A DNA stretch of 64,000 bases, from NCBI GenBank assembly GCA_018267825.1, contig JAFDXR010000012.1, forward strand, positions 1 through 64,000, in the 5' to 3' direction. Positions 16,048 to 24,904 of this stretch are shown in pieces. A program made the translations under genes and the position numbers. Under the pieces are notes generated by a model. That model saw nothing but the letters and a program-made list of their open reading frames with translations. It was not told the origin of the DNA and ran no database searches. Every line of letters starts with the position of its first letter. Position 1 is the stretch's first letter. Origin of the DNA: Bacteroidota bacterium (GTDB lineage: Bacteria > Bacteroidota > Bacteroidia > B-17B0 > Aurantibacillaceae).

Positions 16048-16764
16048 TTATTTCTGATGAAGAGGTGTATCGAGTGTGATCCAGTCTATAAACGGGTTCT
16101 GATTATTGTTGGAAGGTAAAGCAGGATCCGGGCAAAGCCTGAGGCCGCAGATCTGTGGTTTGTCGGTCAGGTCGATGAGTGTGCTGTCTTTGGGTTCCAG
16201 GCAGATATAGGTATAGCTTTTATTATTCAGGGTAACGGGGCTTTCGAGGGCTACGAGGTATATTGCAGTAAGTTTATTCTGACCACACACTTTTTCAATG
16301 GTCCCATTTACAGGAAAGTTGATTTGAGGAAACGTACCTTTGCGAAGGCGGTGTATAATGACTTTGTGTCCCAAGGGTTTGCCGACATTGATAAATTTGA
16401 GCAGGTAATATAAACCTATGGGAAGAATATTGAAATAGACAACACATGCAGAACCGGTTTTGAGGACGAGATTTAATCCAAAACCAATATTGATCGGAAT
16501 GGCAAAGGCAGGGAAGGCATTCAGCAAAGGAATATCAGTGCCTGTACTGCTCACCATGTAAATGTTTGGTACCTGCATGAAGGTCCAGACATAGAAGAAC
16601 GCATCGTATTTTCTATACCCTTTGAAATACAGGGCAACCCCTGTAATGCCCACTGCCAGCGATACAAAGCCAAAGGGATTTACCGGATGCAGAACGGTGT
16701 AGTATGTGGTAAGCAGCGATAAAACGATGATGATGACAGGATAAACGATGCTCTTTTTTTTCAT
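16048..16764 (-). CDS. Membrane protein of unknown function
   Basis: Four to five hydrophobic helices occupy the first 125 residues (IVYPVIIIVLSLLTTYYTV, FGFVSLAVGITGVALYF and others). A soluble C-terminal domain of about 110 residues follows, with beta-like segments and three Cys. I do not recognise the family. It probably sits in the inner membrane. The first of a long series of minus-strand envelope-type genes. Confidence 0.72.
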   Translation of the reverse strand: MKKKSIVYPVIIIVLSLLTTYYTVLHPVNPFGFVSLAVGITGVALYFKGYRKYDAFFYVWTFMQVPNIYMVSSTGTDIPLLNAFPAFAIPINIGFGLNLVLKTGSACVVYFNILPIGLYYLLKFINVGKPLGHKVIIHRLRKGTFPQINFPVNGTIEKVCGQNKLTAIYLVALESPVTLNNKSYTYICLEPKDSTLIDLTDKPQICGLRLCPDPALPSNNNQNPFIDWITLDTPLHQK

Positions 16765-16881
16765 ATTTCTTTTAGAAATTGAACTGTTGCGGATAATAGA
16801 GTTTGTTCTTTTTGTTTTACGAATTTATATGTTTTTTTGATCTGACTGGCATCAGTGCGCTTGAATCCGCTTACATCCAAC

Positions 16882-17337
16882 TCATTGTTTTATCAGGTAC
16901 AAATGATTCATATCCAGACTTTTTATGATAAAAAATGTTTTCTTTTTATTTTCTTCTATAACGAGACTGTTTTTTTCTTCATTAACAGTCCAGGTCAGAA
17001 AATTTTTACGACCAGTACACGCTAATTTTATCTTTGTTTTGCAGGATGCGGTTAGCTCAATGTGTAACAGATTTCCAAGATCAGGATTCACATCACCCTT
17101 TTTTACAAATTTCCAGATGCTTTGATCACAACAGTCGCCATAGGCATCGCATGAGTCCGTCCATTGCCTGTACAGAACAATGGTATTGCTGTTTAATGTA
17201 TATGATCCGCAGTTTTTCCATAATCCGATTATGGCATATTCTTCTTTTATTGACTGGGCATTTGATAAAATGGAAATCAAAAGAAGCAAAGAGGCAAATG
17301 TCAATTTCAGGCAATTCGTTTTCATTTCAGTATTCAT
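16882..17337 (-). CDS. Hypothetical secreted protein
   Basis: After a signal peptide (LTFASLLLLISILSNAQ, residues about 12-28) comes a lipocalin-like beta-rich domain with several Cys (CGSYTLN, CDAYGDCCDQ, ASCKTKIKLACTG) that may pair as disulfides. The first Met (17337) or Met5 (17325) could be the start. The start overlaps the stop of the upstream gene by 4 bp. Function unknown. Confidence 0.68.
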   Translation of the reverse strand: MNTEMKTNCLKLTFASLLLLISILSNAQSIKEEYAIIGLWKNCGSYTLNSNTIVLYRQWTDSCDAYGDCCDQSIWKFVKKGDVNPDLGNLLHIELTASCKTKIKLACTGRKNFLTWTVNEEKNSLVIEENKKKTFFIIKSLDMNHLYLIKQ

Positions 17338-18074
17338 GATGCTGTTACAACTCCATAGTTACCTGTGCTTTTCTGGAAGGCCGTAAAAGTAACAGATTTA
17401 GTGGTTTTTTGTGAAGCGGGCAGTGCTGCACTGAAAAGTGAATTGCCGGTTTGCGTTGTGTCGTATGCCAGGGCATAGGACGTGGTTTTACCGGAGGTGT
17501 CGAGTACATTGGCATAAACTGTAAAATCATCGGCAGGCCAGAGCGAGGCCGGAGGGCCCATGGTAACCGGACAGCCACACATCATTTTCACAAATACCGA
17601 TAGTGTTTTTTTGGTGCTGGCAGCAGTCATGTATAAACCCGGAACTGCCACAGTGAGTTGGTAAACAGGTTGGGCAGGATTCAGCAACACAGGATATTGC
17701 ATCCGGATCGGGGTGCCTGCGGTTGAGGGAATGCTGATGTCGAGATGAGCCTGCTCTATTTTGCGTGGCATTTCAAATTCGGCCTTGCCACATGCTGTAG
17801 AGAAGCCGGGCGACAGAAAATGGACAATTGCATTTTGCTGAGCCGGACTTTGCTGAACTGTAATAATAGGCATAAACGTGGAGGCTCCTGCGGTAAATAC
17901 GGTTGAGGGGTTGCCATCATCGGTAAAATTTTCGGTGAGCTGATAGGGCAGGTTTATGGTACCACCGGAATACACCAGGTTTATTTTTATATCGTTCACG
18001 TTGTAGGCATGCGCTCCCAGGAAGTGAGCGCCCAGAGCCTGCAGGTATACGGTGAGTTGTGCTTTTTGTGGCAT
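17334..18074 (-). CDS. Hypothetical beta-rich protein
   Basis: A 246-residue protein with no evident signal peptide and a composition typical of immunoglobulin-like domains (many T, S, V, A, P). A short Cys motif, MMCGCP, lies near residue 165. I do not recognise it. It overlaps the following secreted-protein gene by 4 bp (ATGA), so they form a two-gene unit. Confidence 0.65.
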   Translation of the reverse strand: MPQKAQLTVYLQALGAHFLGAHAYNVNDIKINLVYSGGTINLPYQLTENFTDDGNPSTVFTAGASTFMPIITVQQSPAQQNAIVHFLSPGFSTACGKAEFEMPRKIEQAHLDISIPSTAGTPIRMQYPVLLNPAQPVYQLTVAVPGLYMTAASTKKTLSVFVKMMCGCPVTMGPPASLWPADDFTVYANVLDTSGKTTSYALAYDTTQTGNSLFSAALPASQKTTKSVTFTAFQKSTGNYGVVTAS

Positions 18075-18154
18075 AAGTATGTTTTAAGTGTTGATGTTTA
18101 TTCGGTATACCTAATTTAAGAATAAAACCATCCGGATTACGTAAGGAGTATGGT

Positions 18155-18667
18155 TTATTTTTTCCTGGGTTTTATTTCATACATAATAGAGTCTTTCAGT
18201 ACGATACCTTTTTTATTCAGGTATATGGTATCCGGGAATAGGCCCGGAGGGTCCAAAGCCCAGATATCCATGGTTTTGTTCAGGTAAATGATGCCTGCGT
18301 AGGTTTCATGACGTGTCATAACAATTGCGTAAGGGAAAAAATGAACGGACCTGTCGGGTACAGAGTCGGTATTATAACAGGTGGTGTCAGTAAGAAGCAA
18401 ACGAATAAGCTGTGCTTCTCTTTTTGAGAAGACTTTCGCACTGTCCAATTCAAGGATTTTTGAAACAAAGGGTGTAGATGAAACAGAGTCATATTTTACT
18501 TTGACAAACCTGGCAATATAATCTTTATCGGTCATCCTGTTCCAGTTAATGCCAGTGGTATTCTGAGCTTTTAGTATGACTGAAGAACCCAGGAGAATCA
18601 ACAATACAAGCAGTTGGCCGGCTGGTCCGGGCTGTTTGGTATATTTTTTAAATGGGGTATATCGCAT
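18155..18667 (-). CDS. Hypothetical exported protein
   Basis: The 170-residue protein has a basic N-terminus and a hydrophobic stretch (QLLVLLILLGSSVILKAQ, residues 18-35) that ends in a plausible signal peptidase site. The mature part has strand-rich segments and the Cys of TTCYNTD. No family recognised. It is 18 bp downstream of the next gene's end on the same strand. Confidence 0.65.
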   Translation of the reverse strand: MRYTPFKKYTKQPGPAGQLLVLLILLGSSVILKAQNTTGINWNRMTDKDYIARFVKVKYDSVSSTPFVSKILELDSAKVFSKREAQLIRLLLTDTTCYNTDSVPDRSVHFFPYAIVMTRHETYAGIIYLNKTMDIWALDPPGLFPDTIYLNKKGIVLKDSIMYEIKPRKK

Positions 18668-18685
18668 CGTTTGTTGTTTCAGGAT

Positions 18686-19324
18686 TTAATATAGCTCGTT
18701 TTCAAAGGGTTTTATGTCCTGTAGTTTTGGCAACGGTTTAATCTGTATTTTCTTTTTTATATCACTGATAATTTCATCACGGTCATAGCGTTGGTTTATT
18801 TCATGCCGATCACCGGTTGATAGGTTGAAATCAATACTATGTATTTCGCCCAGTCCGTTTGAACAGACATATGTATAACCTATGAGTTCGAAGTTGCCAT
18901 GCTGGTAACGTAGTTTGTATTCATAATGACCTCTCAGTAGTTCGCTGCTGATTATAAGTGTTCTCCGGTTTATTGAAATGCTTCCGAATCCGTTTCCGTT
19001 CTGCAGACCATCAGGACCATTGGGGAAACGGGGATCAATAATTTTTGTGGAGGATACAATGCTGTGGTATGTATTGCCCGGTTGAGCAAAAAGTACCAGC
19101 AGTTTGTAGGGTTGTGTTTTATCTATGGTGTCCTGAAATATGCATACTTTATCGGGTAGGGTATCTGTATTGAGGTTACCATAAATAACGGAAATTACTT
19201 TTGTGAACGTGTTTTTTAACGGTGTTGATTGCGGATATAGTTTACTGAAAAACAACAAAGAAATAATGCAGGTTGTTTTATAAAACAGAAAGATCCGGGG
19301 AGTTAATGTACTGTGTTTTTTCAT
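18686..19324 (-). CDS. Hypothetical exported protein, VCBS-like segment
   Basis: A signal-like hydrophobic segment (CIISLLFFSKLYPQS, residues 19-33) precedes a domain with VIYGNLNTDTLPDKVCIF, reminiscent of an FG-GAP/VCBS blade, and GFGSISINRRTLIISSE. The C-terminal 40 residues are charged. Function unknown; probably periplasmic or surface. Confidence 0.65.
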   Translation of the reverse strand: MKKHSTLTPRIFLFYKTTCIISLLFFSKLYPQSTPLKNTFTKVISVIYGNLNTDTLPDKVCIFQDTIDKTQPYKLLVLFAQPGNTYHSIVSSTKIIDPRFPNGPDGLQNGNGFGSISINRRTLIISSELLRGHYEYKLRYQHGNFELIGYTYVCSNGLGEIHSIDFNLSTGDRHEINQRYDRDEIISDIKKKIQIKPLPKLQDIKPFENELY

Positions 19325-19336
19325 TCATCTGAAATA

Positions 19337-19753
19337 TTAATAGTCGTTGAGATTGTTCAATTTTTTGAGGGCGCTGAACCTGAAGGTGTCAACCATGTCG
19401 GGCTTTGGTTGTCCATTCTCCCCATTACCAAAATGCCTGATGAGGATGGTGTCATTTCTGTGTGTTACCTGAATTCCTTCGTCAGTCTCATCAAAGGTTC
19501 CGAGCCAAATCCGGAAATTGGCTGAATCGGTAAGCCATACAGCATCCAGGTCGGCTCCATATGCTCCCTGACCGAATACGCAGAATGTTTCGGTATATAA
19601 CCCTTGGCCTTCATGGGTACTCCATTTCAGTCTTTCCCTGCTTTTGGAGTTGACGGAGCATTTTTTATACAACACAAACAGCAATAGAACAGCCAGTGCC
19701 CATGCGGTAACTTTTCTTTTGTTGAGGGATAGGAATTTTCCGGGTGATTGCAT
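19337..19753 (-). CDS. Hypothetical single-span membrane protein
   Basis: One transmembrane helix (VTAWALAVLLLFVLYKKC, residues 15-32) precedes a soluble domain of about 105 residues with beta-type segments (FRIWLGTFDETDEGIQVTHR). It may be periplasmic and anchored at the inner membrane. No family recognised. It ends 12 bp before the next minus-strand gene starts. Confidence 0.65.
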   Translation of the reverse strand: MQSPGKFLSLNKRKVTAWALAVLLLFVLYKKCSVNSKSRERLKWSTHEGQGLYTETFCVFGQGAYGADLDAVWLTDSANFRIWLGTFDETDEGIQVTHRNDTILIRHFGNGENGQPKPDMVDTFRFSALKKLNNLNDY

Positions 19754-19821
19754 CGACTGTTTTAACAGATCACTGGTATGTACATTGGTATGAGATGTCC
19801 GAAGTGATATGAGACGCTATT

Positions 19822-20661
19822 TCAGTTCTTTTTTTTGACTTCTGATTTTGTGTCGGGCTCATAATTCCCCTTTAATACTTCACGAATGTCATGACGCAGT
19901 TTGTTGAAATCTATGTCTTTGGTATAAGTATAGGCGTATAATGTACCGCTTACTTCATTGGTAGCTGTTTCAAGCCTTTTGGTGAGTACATAATCAAATG
20001 GGGTTGATGCATCTGTTTTGTGGAACATAAGCACATGCAACCTGTAAAGCTGGTCTTTGTCGGTGCCATCGGGGTTTGTACTGTATATATAGTATACGAT
20101 TTTGGAAAAGCTCCTGGAGAAACGATCTTCCGGCAGGTCTTCAAACCATTCGTAACCCCACACATTTTTTCCATCCCATTGAAAGAATTCAAAGTTGTAA
20201 TATTCATCAATACCTTTTGGCAATACTTTTTGCTTGTAAAACCCGTAGAGTTTGTCCTGATAAATTTTAGCCTTATCGATTTGGTTAAGTGCAAAGTAGC
20301 CCACAACTATGTTTTTATACATAAAGTATTTTTTCTCATAAAGCACAGTGTCGAGGTACTGTTTGTTTTTATCGGCAAATTCAATGTACTGCTCCGACAG
20401 GTCAATAGATTTTTTTGGGTCCTTCCTGGAATCGGATTCGAGCAGGAAAAGTGAGCGGGCTATTTTATTAATGGTATAGTTCCAGTCTTTATCTGATGGG
20501 CTGATCTGTTTTTCGATTTGTTTGTAGAGATCAAGAGCCAGCGGGTAATTCTTGTAATCAAAAAAAGCCGAATCTGCTTTTTCAAAAAGCGTTTCGAGGC
20601 TTGTTTGCCCTGATAAGAGCGTGGATAGCAGCAGCGCTATGAGTGTGACGATTTTTTTCAT
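19822..20661 (-). CDS. Exported TPR-like helical protein
   Basis: I place the start at 20661 (MKKIVTLIALLLSTLLSGQ), which gives a clean signal peptide; 13 in-frame codons upstream would overlap the previous gene. The mature protein begins with helix pairs resembling tetratricopeptide repeats (LETLFEKADSAFFDYKNYPL, ALDLYKQIEKQ). A mixed alpha/beta C-terminal half follows, with aromatic-rich segments (NFEFFQWDGKNVWGYEWFED). A Lys-rich tail ends it. Function unknown. Confidence 0.68.
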   Translation of the reverse strand: MKKIVTLIALLLSTLLSGQTSLETLFEKADSAFFDYKNYPLALDLYKQIEKQISPSDKDWNYTINKIARSLFLLESDSRKDPKKSIDLSEQYIEFADKNKQYLDTVLYEKKYFMYKNIVVGYFALNQIDKAKIYQDKLYGFYKQKVLPKGIDEYYNFEFFQWDGKNVWGYEWFEDLPEDRFSRSFSKIVYYIYSTNPDGTDKDQLYRLHVLMFHKTDASTPFDYVLTKRLETATNEVSGTLYAYTYTKDIDFNKLRHDIREVLKGNYEPDTKSEVKKKN

Positions 20662-20683
20662 TATTGTTTTCTTACTGTAATTT

Positions 20684-21253
20684 TTATTCAATTTTATCAA
20701 TGAGCCATCTGCTGCCTGATTTTGATACAGTGAATGTCAGAATATTTCCATTAGGGAATTCCATGGTCAGGGTTTTAGTATTTCCATGGTCTTTGGTGTC
20801 ACGGACTTTGGCATTTTTAATCGCGTCTGGTGTCAGCTCAAAATCCTGGCTTTTAGTGATGAAATCATATTCGAAACCTGCAGGAGGACCATCGTAGGCA
20901 GGAAACTCTTTAAAGTGCTCCTCGCATTTTACGAAATAGTTGCGCCACTCAGAAAGGTATTTGTCGGAGACCAGGCCTGTTTTTTTCAATTCATTCAGGT
21001 AATCATTGGTAGCATCGAAATTAACAGAATAGAATTTAGTCGAATCAAGAAGGTCACCGCCCGCATTATTTACCATGGCCTGTTGAAGGTACTGGTGATC
21101 TGAGTACCATGTGTAAAGTGATTTGATTGTATTGGTTGCGGATAATGTACTACTGTCTGTTGTAGCTGTTTCCGCCCGTTTTTCCTGTGGTGCATGGTTT
21201 TCACTGCAGGAACAGCATATAATAAGCAGAATTGAGATAAGGGTTCTGGTCAT
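20684..21253 (-). CDS. Hypothetical lipoprotein, DUF3828-like
   Basis: A lipoprotein signal (MTRTLISILLIICCSCS, acylation at one of Cys13, 14 or 16) is followed by a helical domain with IKSLYTWYSDHQYLQ and LSEWRNYFVKCEEHF and a beta-rich end (TLTMEFPNGNILTFTVSK). The layout resembles DUF3828 proteins, an assignment I make with low certainty. Followed by the TPR-like gene on the same strand. Confidence 0.7.
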   Translation of the reverse strand: MTRTLISILLIICCSCSENHAPQEKRAETATTDSSTLSATNTIKSLYTWYSDHQYLQQAMVNNAGGDLLDSTKFYSVNFDATNDYLNELKKTGLVSDKYLSEWRNYFVKCEEHFKEFPAYDGPPAGFEYDFITKSQDFELTPDAIKNAKVRDTKDHGNTKTLTMEFPNGNILTFTVSKSGSRWLIDKIE

Positions 21254-21305
21254 GGGTTGAAATAAATGGCTTTTATACGTTGTATTAAGTTCCGAATAAT
21301 TATAA

Positions 21306-21767
21306 TTATTTCCAATAATGAGGGCCGGAGATAGTATTTGTTTTTTTGTTTATGGAGATGCTGAAATTCTTACCACCGATGTTTCCTTTCATATAGGTAA
21401 CCGTACTATCTTTCGAATAATCTTCCTCCGCCTGAAGCAAAGTCCTGAAGTAGTTCAGATGGTATAGCCGGAGAGATAAGCCTGTGACGGAGGTGTCGGA
21501 ATATGTTATGGTATCTTCTGTCCAGCTATGGATTATGCCGGATACGTAGTATTGGGATGGATTGAACTTATGCTCTTTGAGAAAATGGAGAATGAGGGGT
21601 TGATATTTCTTTATGTGTTTGGGGAGGTTTTTCCCTTCTATAGCAGTGTATTCTGTTTTTTTATTGATGAATTTTAGCAATTCTGTATCTGCATGTTCCT
21701 TGTCATTTTCCGTTTTCTGGCAGGAAAAGATAAAAAAGCAAAAAGCCAGAAAAGTAAATTTTTTCAT
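21306..21767 (-). CDS. Hypothetical lipoprotein
   Basis: A short lipoprotein signal (MKKFTFLAFCFFIFSCQ, Cys16) followed by a domain of about 135 residues ending in INKKTNTISGPHYWK. No family recognised. Envelope location is expected. The stretch 21768-21863 holds no gene that I can support. Confidence 0.68.
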   Translation of the reverse strand: MKKFTFLAFCFFIFSCQKTENDKEHADTELLKFINKKTEYTAIEGKNLPKHIKKYQPLILHFLKEHKFNPSQYYVSGIIHSWTEDTITYSDTSVTGLSLRLYHLNYFRTLLQAEEDYSKDSTVTYMKGNIGGKNFSISINKKTNTISGPHYWK

Positions 21768-21863
21768 TGACAGTTCTTTTCAAGTTCGTCTTTAGCTTCT
21801 TTGCAGCTCGCGGAAGCAGTGGCCCAATCCATGCATGCCTTTTCTTTCCGGTTAGCAGGGACG

Positions 21864-22829
21864 TTACAATACTTCCGGATTGGCAATATTTGTGGGCTGG
21901 CCGTTTATAAAGTTCAGCGCATTTTCGAAAGCTTTGCTAAAGTATAGTTCATACCCGTTTTGTTCCACATAACCCAGGTGAGGTGTGCATACAACATTTG
22001 GCATTTTCAGGAGCTCAAAATCCGGATTGTATATGGGCTCGTTATCATATACATCGAGGCCAACGAAGATATTTTTTCCGCTTTTCAATATATTGTGCAA
22101 GGCGCCTGTTTCAATAAGTTCTGCTCTTGCCGTATTGATCAGAACAGCTCCATCTTTCATTGAAGCCAGGTCACTTTGTTTAACAATACCCTGCGTTGTA
22201 CTGTTTAACCTTAAATGCAGGGTTATGACGTCAGCGTATTTGAAAAAATGGGCTTTGGTGTCGGCTTTATCAAAGCCATCCTCAACGGCTTTTGCCATGG
22301 ATTTTTCACTTCCCCACACTAATACCTTTGCACCAAAAACCTTAGCGTATTGAGCGATACGCTGCCCGATCTTGCCATAGCCCCAGATACCTATTGTCTT
22401 TCCGTATACAGACGATCCGATATTAACCTGCCATTTTCCAGCTTTCATACCATCGATGGCCTGTGGTATTTGCCTGATCACATTCATCAGTAAGGTCCAG
22501 GTTAATTCTGCCGGGGCTATTGGTGAGCCTACGCCTTCTGCTACAGCAACATGGTATTTGCTGCAGATTTCGGGCTTCAGGTGATTTGATATTTTACCGG
22601 TCTGACTGATCAAACGAAGGTTCGGCAGAAGCATCAGAAGTTCTTCGCTTATTTCAGTCCTTTCTCTGGTAAGCACCAGAATCTGTGTGTCTGACAACAT
22701 TGCAGCCAGTTTTTCAGGATCTTTTTCTGTTTGATGTAATACCTGAACATTTTGCCCGTTCAGGAGTTGGAAGCATTTTAGCTTTTTGATGATGTGTTGG
22801 TAATCATCCAGAATGGTAATTTTCATCAT
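21864..22829 (-). CDS. D-2-hydroxyacid dehydrogenase family protein
   Basis: A NAD-dependent 2-hydroxyacid dehydrogenase. The nucleotide-binding Rossmann motif is GIWGYGKIGQRIAQ, and the catalytic triad is visible as Arg in NTARAELIE, Glu in DNEPIY and His in TPHLGYVEQ. The family interconverts 2-keto acids and D-2-hydroxy acids; the exact substrate is unknown. Length (321 residues) is normal. The region 22830-22972 upstream contains no gene. Confidence 0.9.
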   Translation of the reverse strand: MMKITILDDYQHIIKKLKCFQLLNGQNVQVLHQTEKDPEKLAAMLSDTQILVLTRERTEISEELLMLLPNLRLISQTGKISNHLKPEICSKYHVAVAEGVGSPIAPAELTWTLLMNVIRQIPQAIDGMKAGKWQVNIGSSVYGKTIGIWGYGKIGQRIAQYAKVFGAKVLVWGSEKSMAKAVEDGFDKADTKAHFFKYADVITLHLRLNSTTQGIVKQSDLASMKDGAVLINTARAELIETGALHNILKSGKNIFVGLDVYDNEPIYNPDFELLKMPNVVCTPHLGYVEQNGYELYFSKAFENALNFINGQPTNIANPEVL

Positions 22830-22972
22830 TGGTTCAGTCAGAGTTTCTCTATTGCAATAAAAAGGTTAAATGTGAAGGGAATCATGCTTTTGGTTCTACA
22901 CTAAATCTGCCGGTGATATAACGAAGGTATTGAATTTGCTGAAAACGGGGGAATTGCATAATCAACAATTGG

Positions 22973-24124
22973 TTAACGGTAGTTTTTTTCAGAGTATTGA
23001 AGTATCTGTCGGTATAGTTCCTCTATTGTGATGGCTTTGTTCGTATTATAAAGTGTCATGAGTTGTTGGTTAAACTCGGCAAATCTTATAAAATGTCGCT
23101 TTTCGACCATTTGCTTTTCCATTTTTGGGATGAAGGTCTTTACGTCAGATTCCGGGAAATTATCAAGGCAGTATAGTGAAAATAAAGCAAAAGTCATGTA
23201 CTCGTTGAATATGGCATATGCATTGTCGTATGTATCTGTGAGATTTCCGGCAGAGTCATCAACCCATAATTTCCGGTCAGAAAAAACCTTGTTAATCGAT
23301 TTTCTGTGTTTGTCAGACAGTGGGTTTACGAAGTTATGGTCTATTTCTGTAAATACAACTCTGGATTGATTCATTTCATTGACGTTCCTATTGTATTTGG
23401 ATGAAGGGGTTGAACGGCATACAAACATGGCGGTTTGTTCGAAATGATTATTATGGTATTTTTGGGTAGCATGTGCACCTCCCACAAGTGGAGAAAAGTA
23501 GACGCAGTACTGACCGTATCCGAAGCCGAATTTTTTTTCGAGCCATCCCTGCATCTTGTCAATAGGATTAAACTTTCTGTAAGTACTGATCAGGGAATCG
23601 TAATAGGTTTTATGTTGACTGTAAAATGCTCTGAAGTCCGTTTTTTCGGCAAAGTCAGTGATGAGAGCTTCATGTCTCCGGATGGGGTCATACATATTGC
23701 TGAAACCCATTTTTTGGATAGGTCCGGAGTGCACAATTTTATTTTCGGAATTAAAGTCATAACCACAAGCATTCATTTTCAAAGCATAATAATACCAGTA
23801 GCTGCGGGCGTCCTTAGGTTTGAGGATGTGCGTGTTGATGGTATCTACTATCGGGTGATGCATAAACGGGCCAAAATGTGTCATAACATCGCGATAATAT
23901 ACCGTTGTCATGTCTGTCATGTTGGAGTCTGCCTGGCCTACAGACGAAAGTGCAATTAGTATATTGGCCAGTTCATGCACCTCCGGAACATAAACTTCAA
24001 ATTTCCCACGGTGGTCTTTAATATAAGTATCAGAGAACCTTACGTTTTGCCTTATGTGGCAGGAATGAAGTATGATGACAGGCAGAAATAAAAACGCATT
24101 GCAAAACCTAAAGCAGCGACACAT
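22973..24124 (-). CDS. DUF4932-like lipoprotein, degenerate metallopeptidase motif
   Basis: Starting at 24124, MCRCFRFCNAFLFLPVIILHSC is a lipoprotein signal (Cys22). The mature protein shows YVPEVHELANILIALS, FGPFMHHP and FTEIDHNFVNPLSDKH. The last segment resembles the HExxH region of DUF4932 proteins (HEFxHSFVNP), but the first His is Thr here (TEIDH, positions 23336-23350). Zinc peptidase activity is therefore doubtful. The DUF4932 assignment is from memory and moderately sure. Location: cell envelope. Confidence 0.65.
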   Translation of the reverse strand: MCRCFRFCNAFLFLPVIILHSCHIRQNVRFSDTYIKDHRGKFEVYVPEVHELANILIALSSVGQADSNMTDMTTVYYRDVMTHFGPFMHHPIVDTINTHILKPKDARSYWYYYALKMNACGYDFNSENKIVHSGPIQKMGFSNMYDPIRRHEALITDFAEKTDFRAFYSQHKTYYDSLISTYRKFNPIDKMQGWLEKKFGFGYGQYCVYFSPLVGGAHATQKYHNNHFEQTAMFVCRSTPSSKYNRNVNEMNQSRVVFTEIDHNFVNPLSDKHRKSINKVFSDRKLWVDDSAGNLTDTYDNAYAIFNEYMTFALFSLYCLDNFPESDVKTFIPKMEKQMVEKRHFIRFAEFNQQLMTLYNTNKAITIEELYRQILQYSEKNYR

Positions 24125-24228
24125 AATCTTTTTATTCTGTAAGACAGAAAACACAAGATAAAGGTTGCCTGATTGTATTAAAATCATTTCATAGGATTGT
24201 AAATGATACATCTTTGTTATTCCGGAGG

Positions 24229-24726
24229 CTATTCACAAAACCTTTCCATGGCAATCTTCGCATTTCCGTAACCGTTTTTATAGAGCTCCTCCAGCTCCAT
24301 ACGACCTGTTTCTTTTTGACCATTTTTAATTTTGATAACGGCCAGATTCATTCGGAAGTCCTGCCTTTCGGGGCAATATTCAACCGCTTTTTCTGCGTGC
24401 TCCAGGGCTCTTGAGTAGTCGGGGGTGGTAAATTGTGCAAGCGTGAACCAGATCCCGAGATCGTTATGCGCCACACCATTTTGAGGGTTATATTCTATGG
24501 CATGCAAAAAATCAGACGAAGATAAAATGGCAACGCCCTGGTTGAGATAAATTTCGCCACGCAGCAGGTAGAGCTCAGAGAGAAAAGCCCTGTTCGGACT
24601 TTTTCCTTCTTTCTCGTATTTGATGGCGTCTGAATATAAGTTTACGGCTTTATGCGGATCATTCTCCTGCCGGGCTTTTTCTGCCAGTTTCCTTGGGTTT
24701 TTATCCTGCCCGAATAAATTGAACAT
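24229..24726 (-). CDS. Tetratricopeptide-repeat protein
   Basis: A 165-residue protein made of helix pairs of the TPR type: ARQENDPHKAVNLYSDAI, LSSSDFLHAIEYNPQNGVAH, YSRALEHAEKAVEYCPERQD. I start at 24726 (MFNLFGQDKN); 21 upstream codons look like 5' leader. No signal peptide, so it is cytoplasmic, probably a protein-interaction module. Partner unknown. Confidence 0.8.
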   Translation of the reverse strand: MFNLFGQDKNPRKLAEKARQENDPHKAVNLYSDAIKYEKEGKSPNRAFLSELYLLRGEIYLNQGVAILSSSDFLHAIEYNPQNGVAHNDLGIWFTLAQFTTPDYSRALEHAEKAVEYCPERQDFRMNLAVIKIKNGQKETGRMELEELYKNGYGNAKIAMERFCE

Positions 24727-24904
24727 GGTTTTACGTTTAAAGAGTTTAGCGACGCTTGATAGTCTATCCACAAGCTGAAGCCTTGTCATTAAAGGTAATG
24801 AACTTTATCAGTGAAGCCAAGTGAATTTTTACCACGCTACCTGATGAAGCTTTGTTGTGCAATTCTCCATTTATCAAACGATACGCATTTCAGCTCCGCC
24901 GGGT

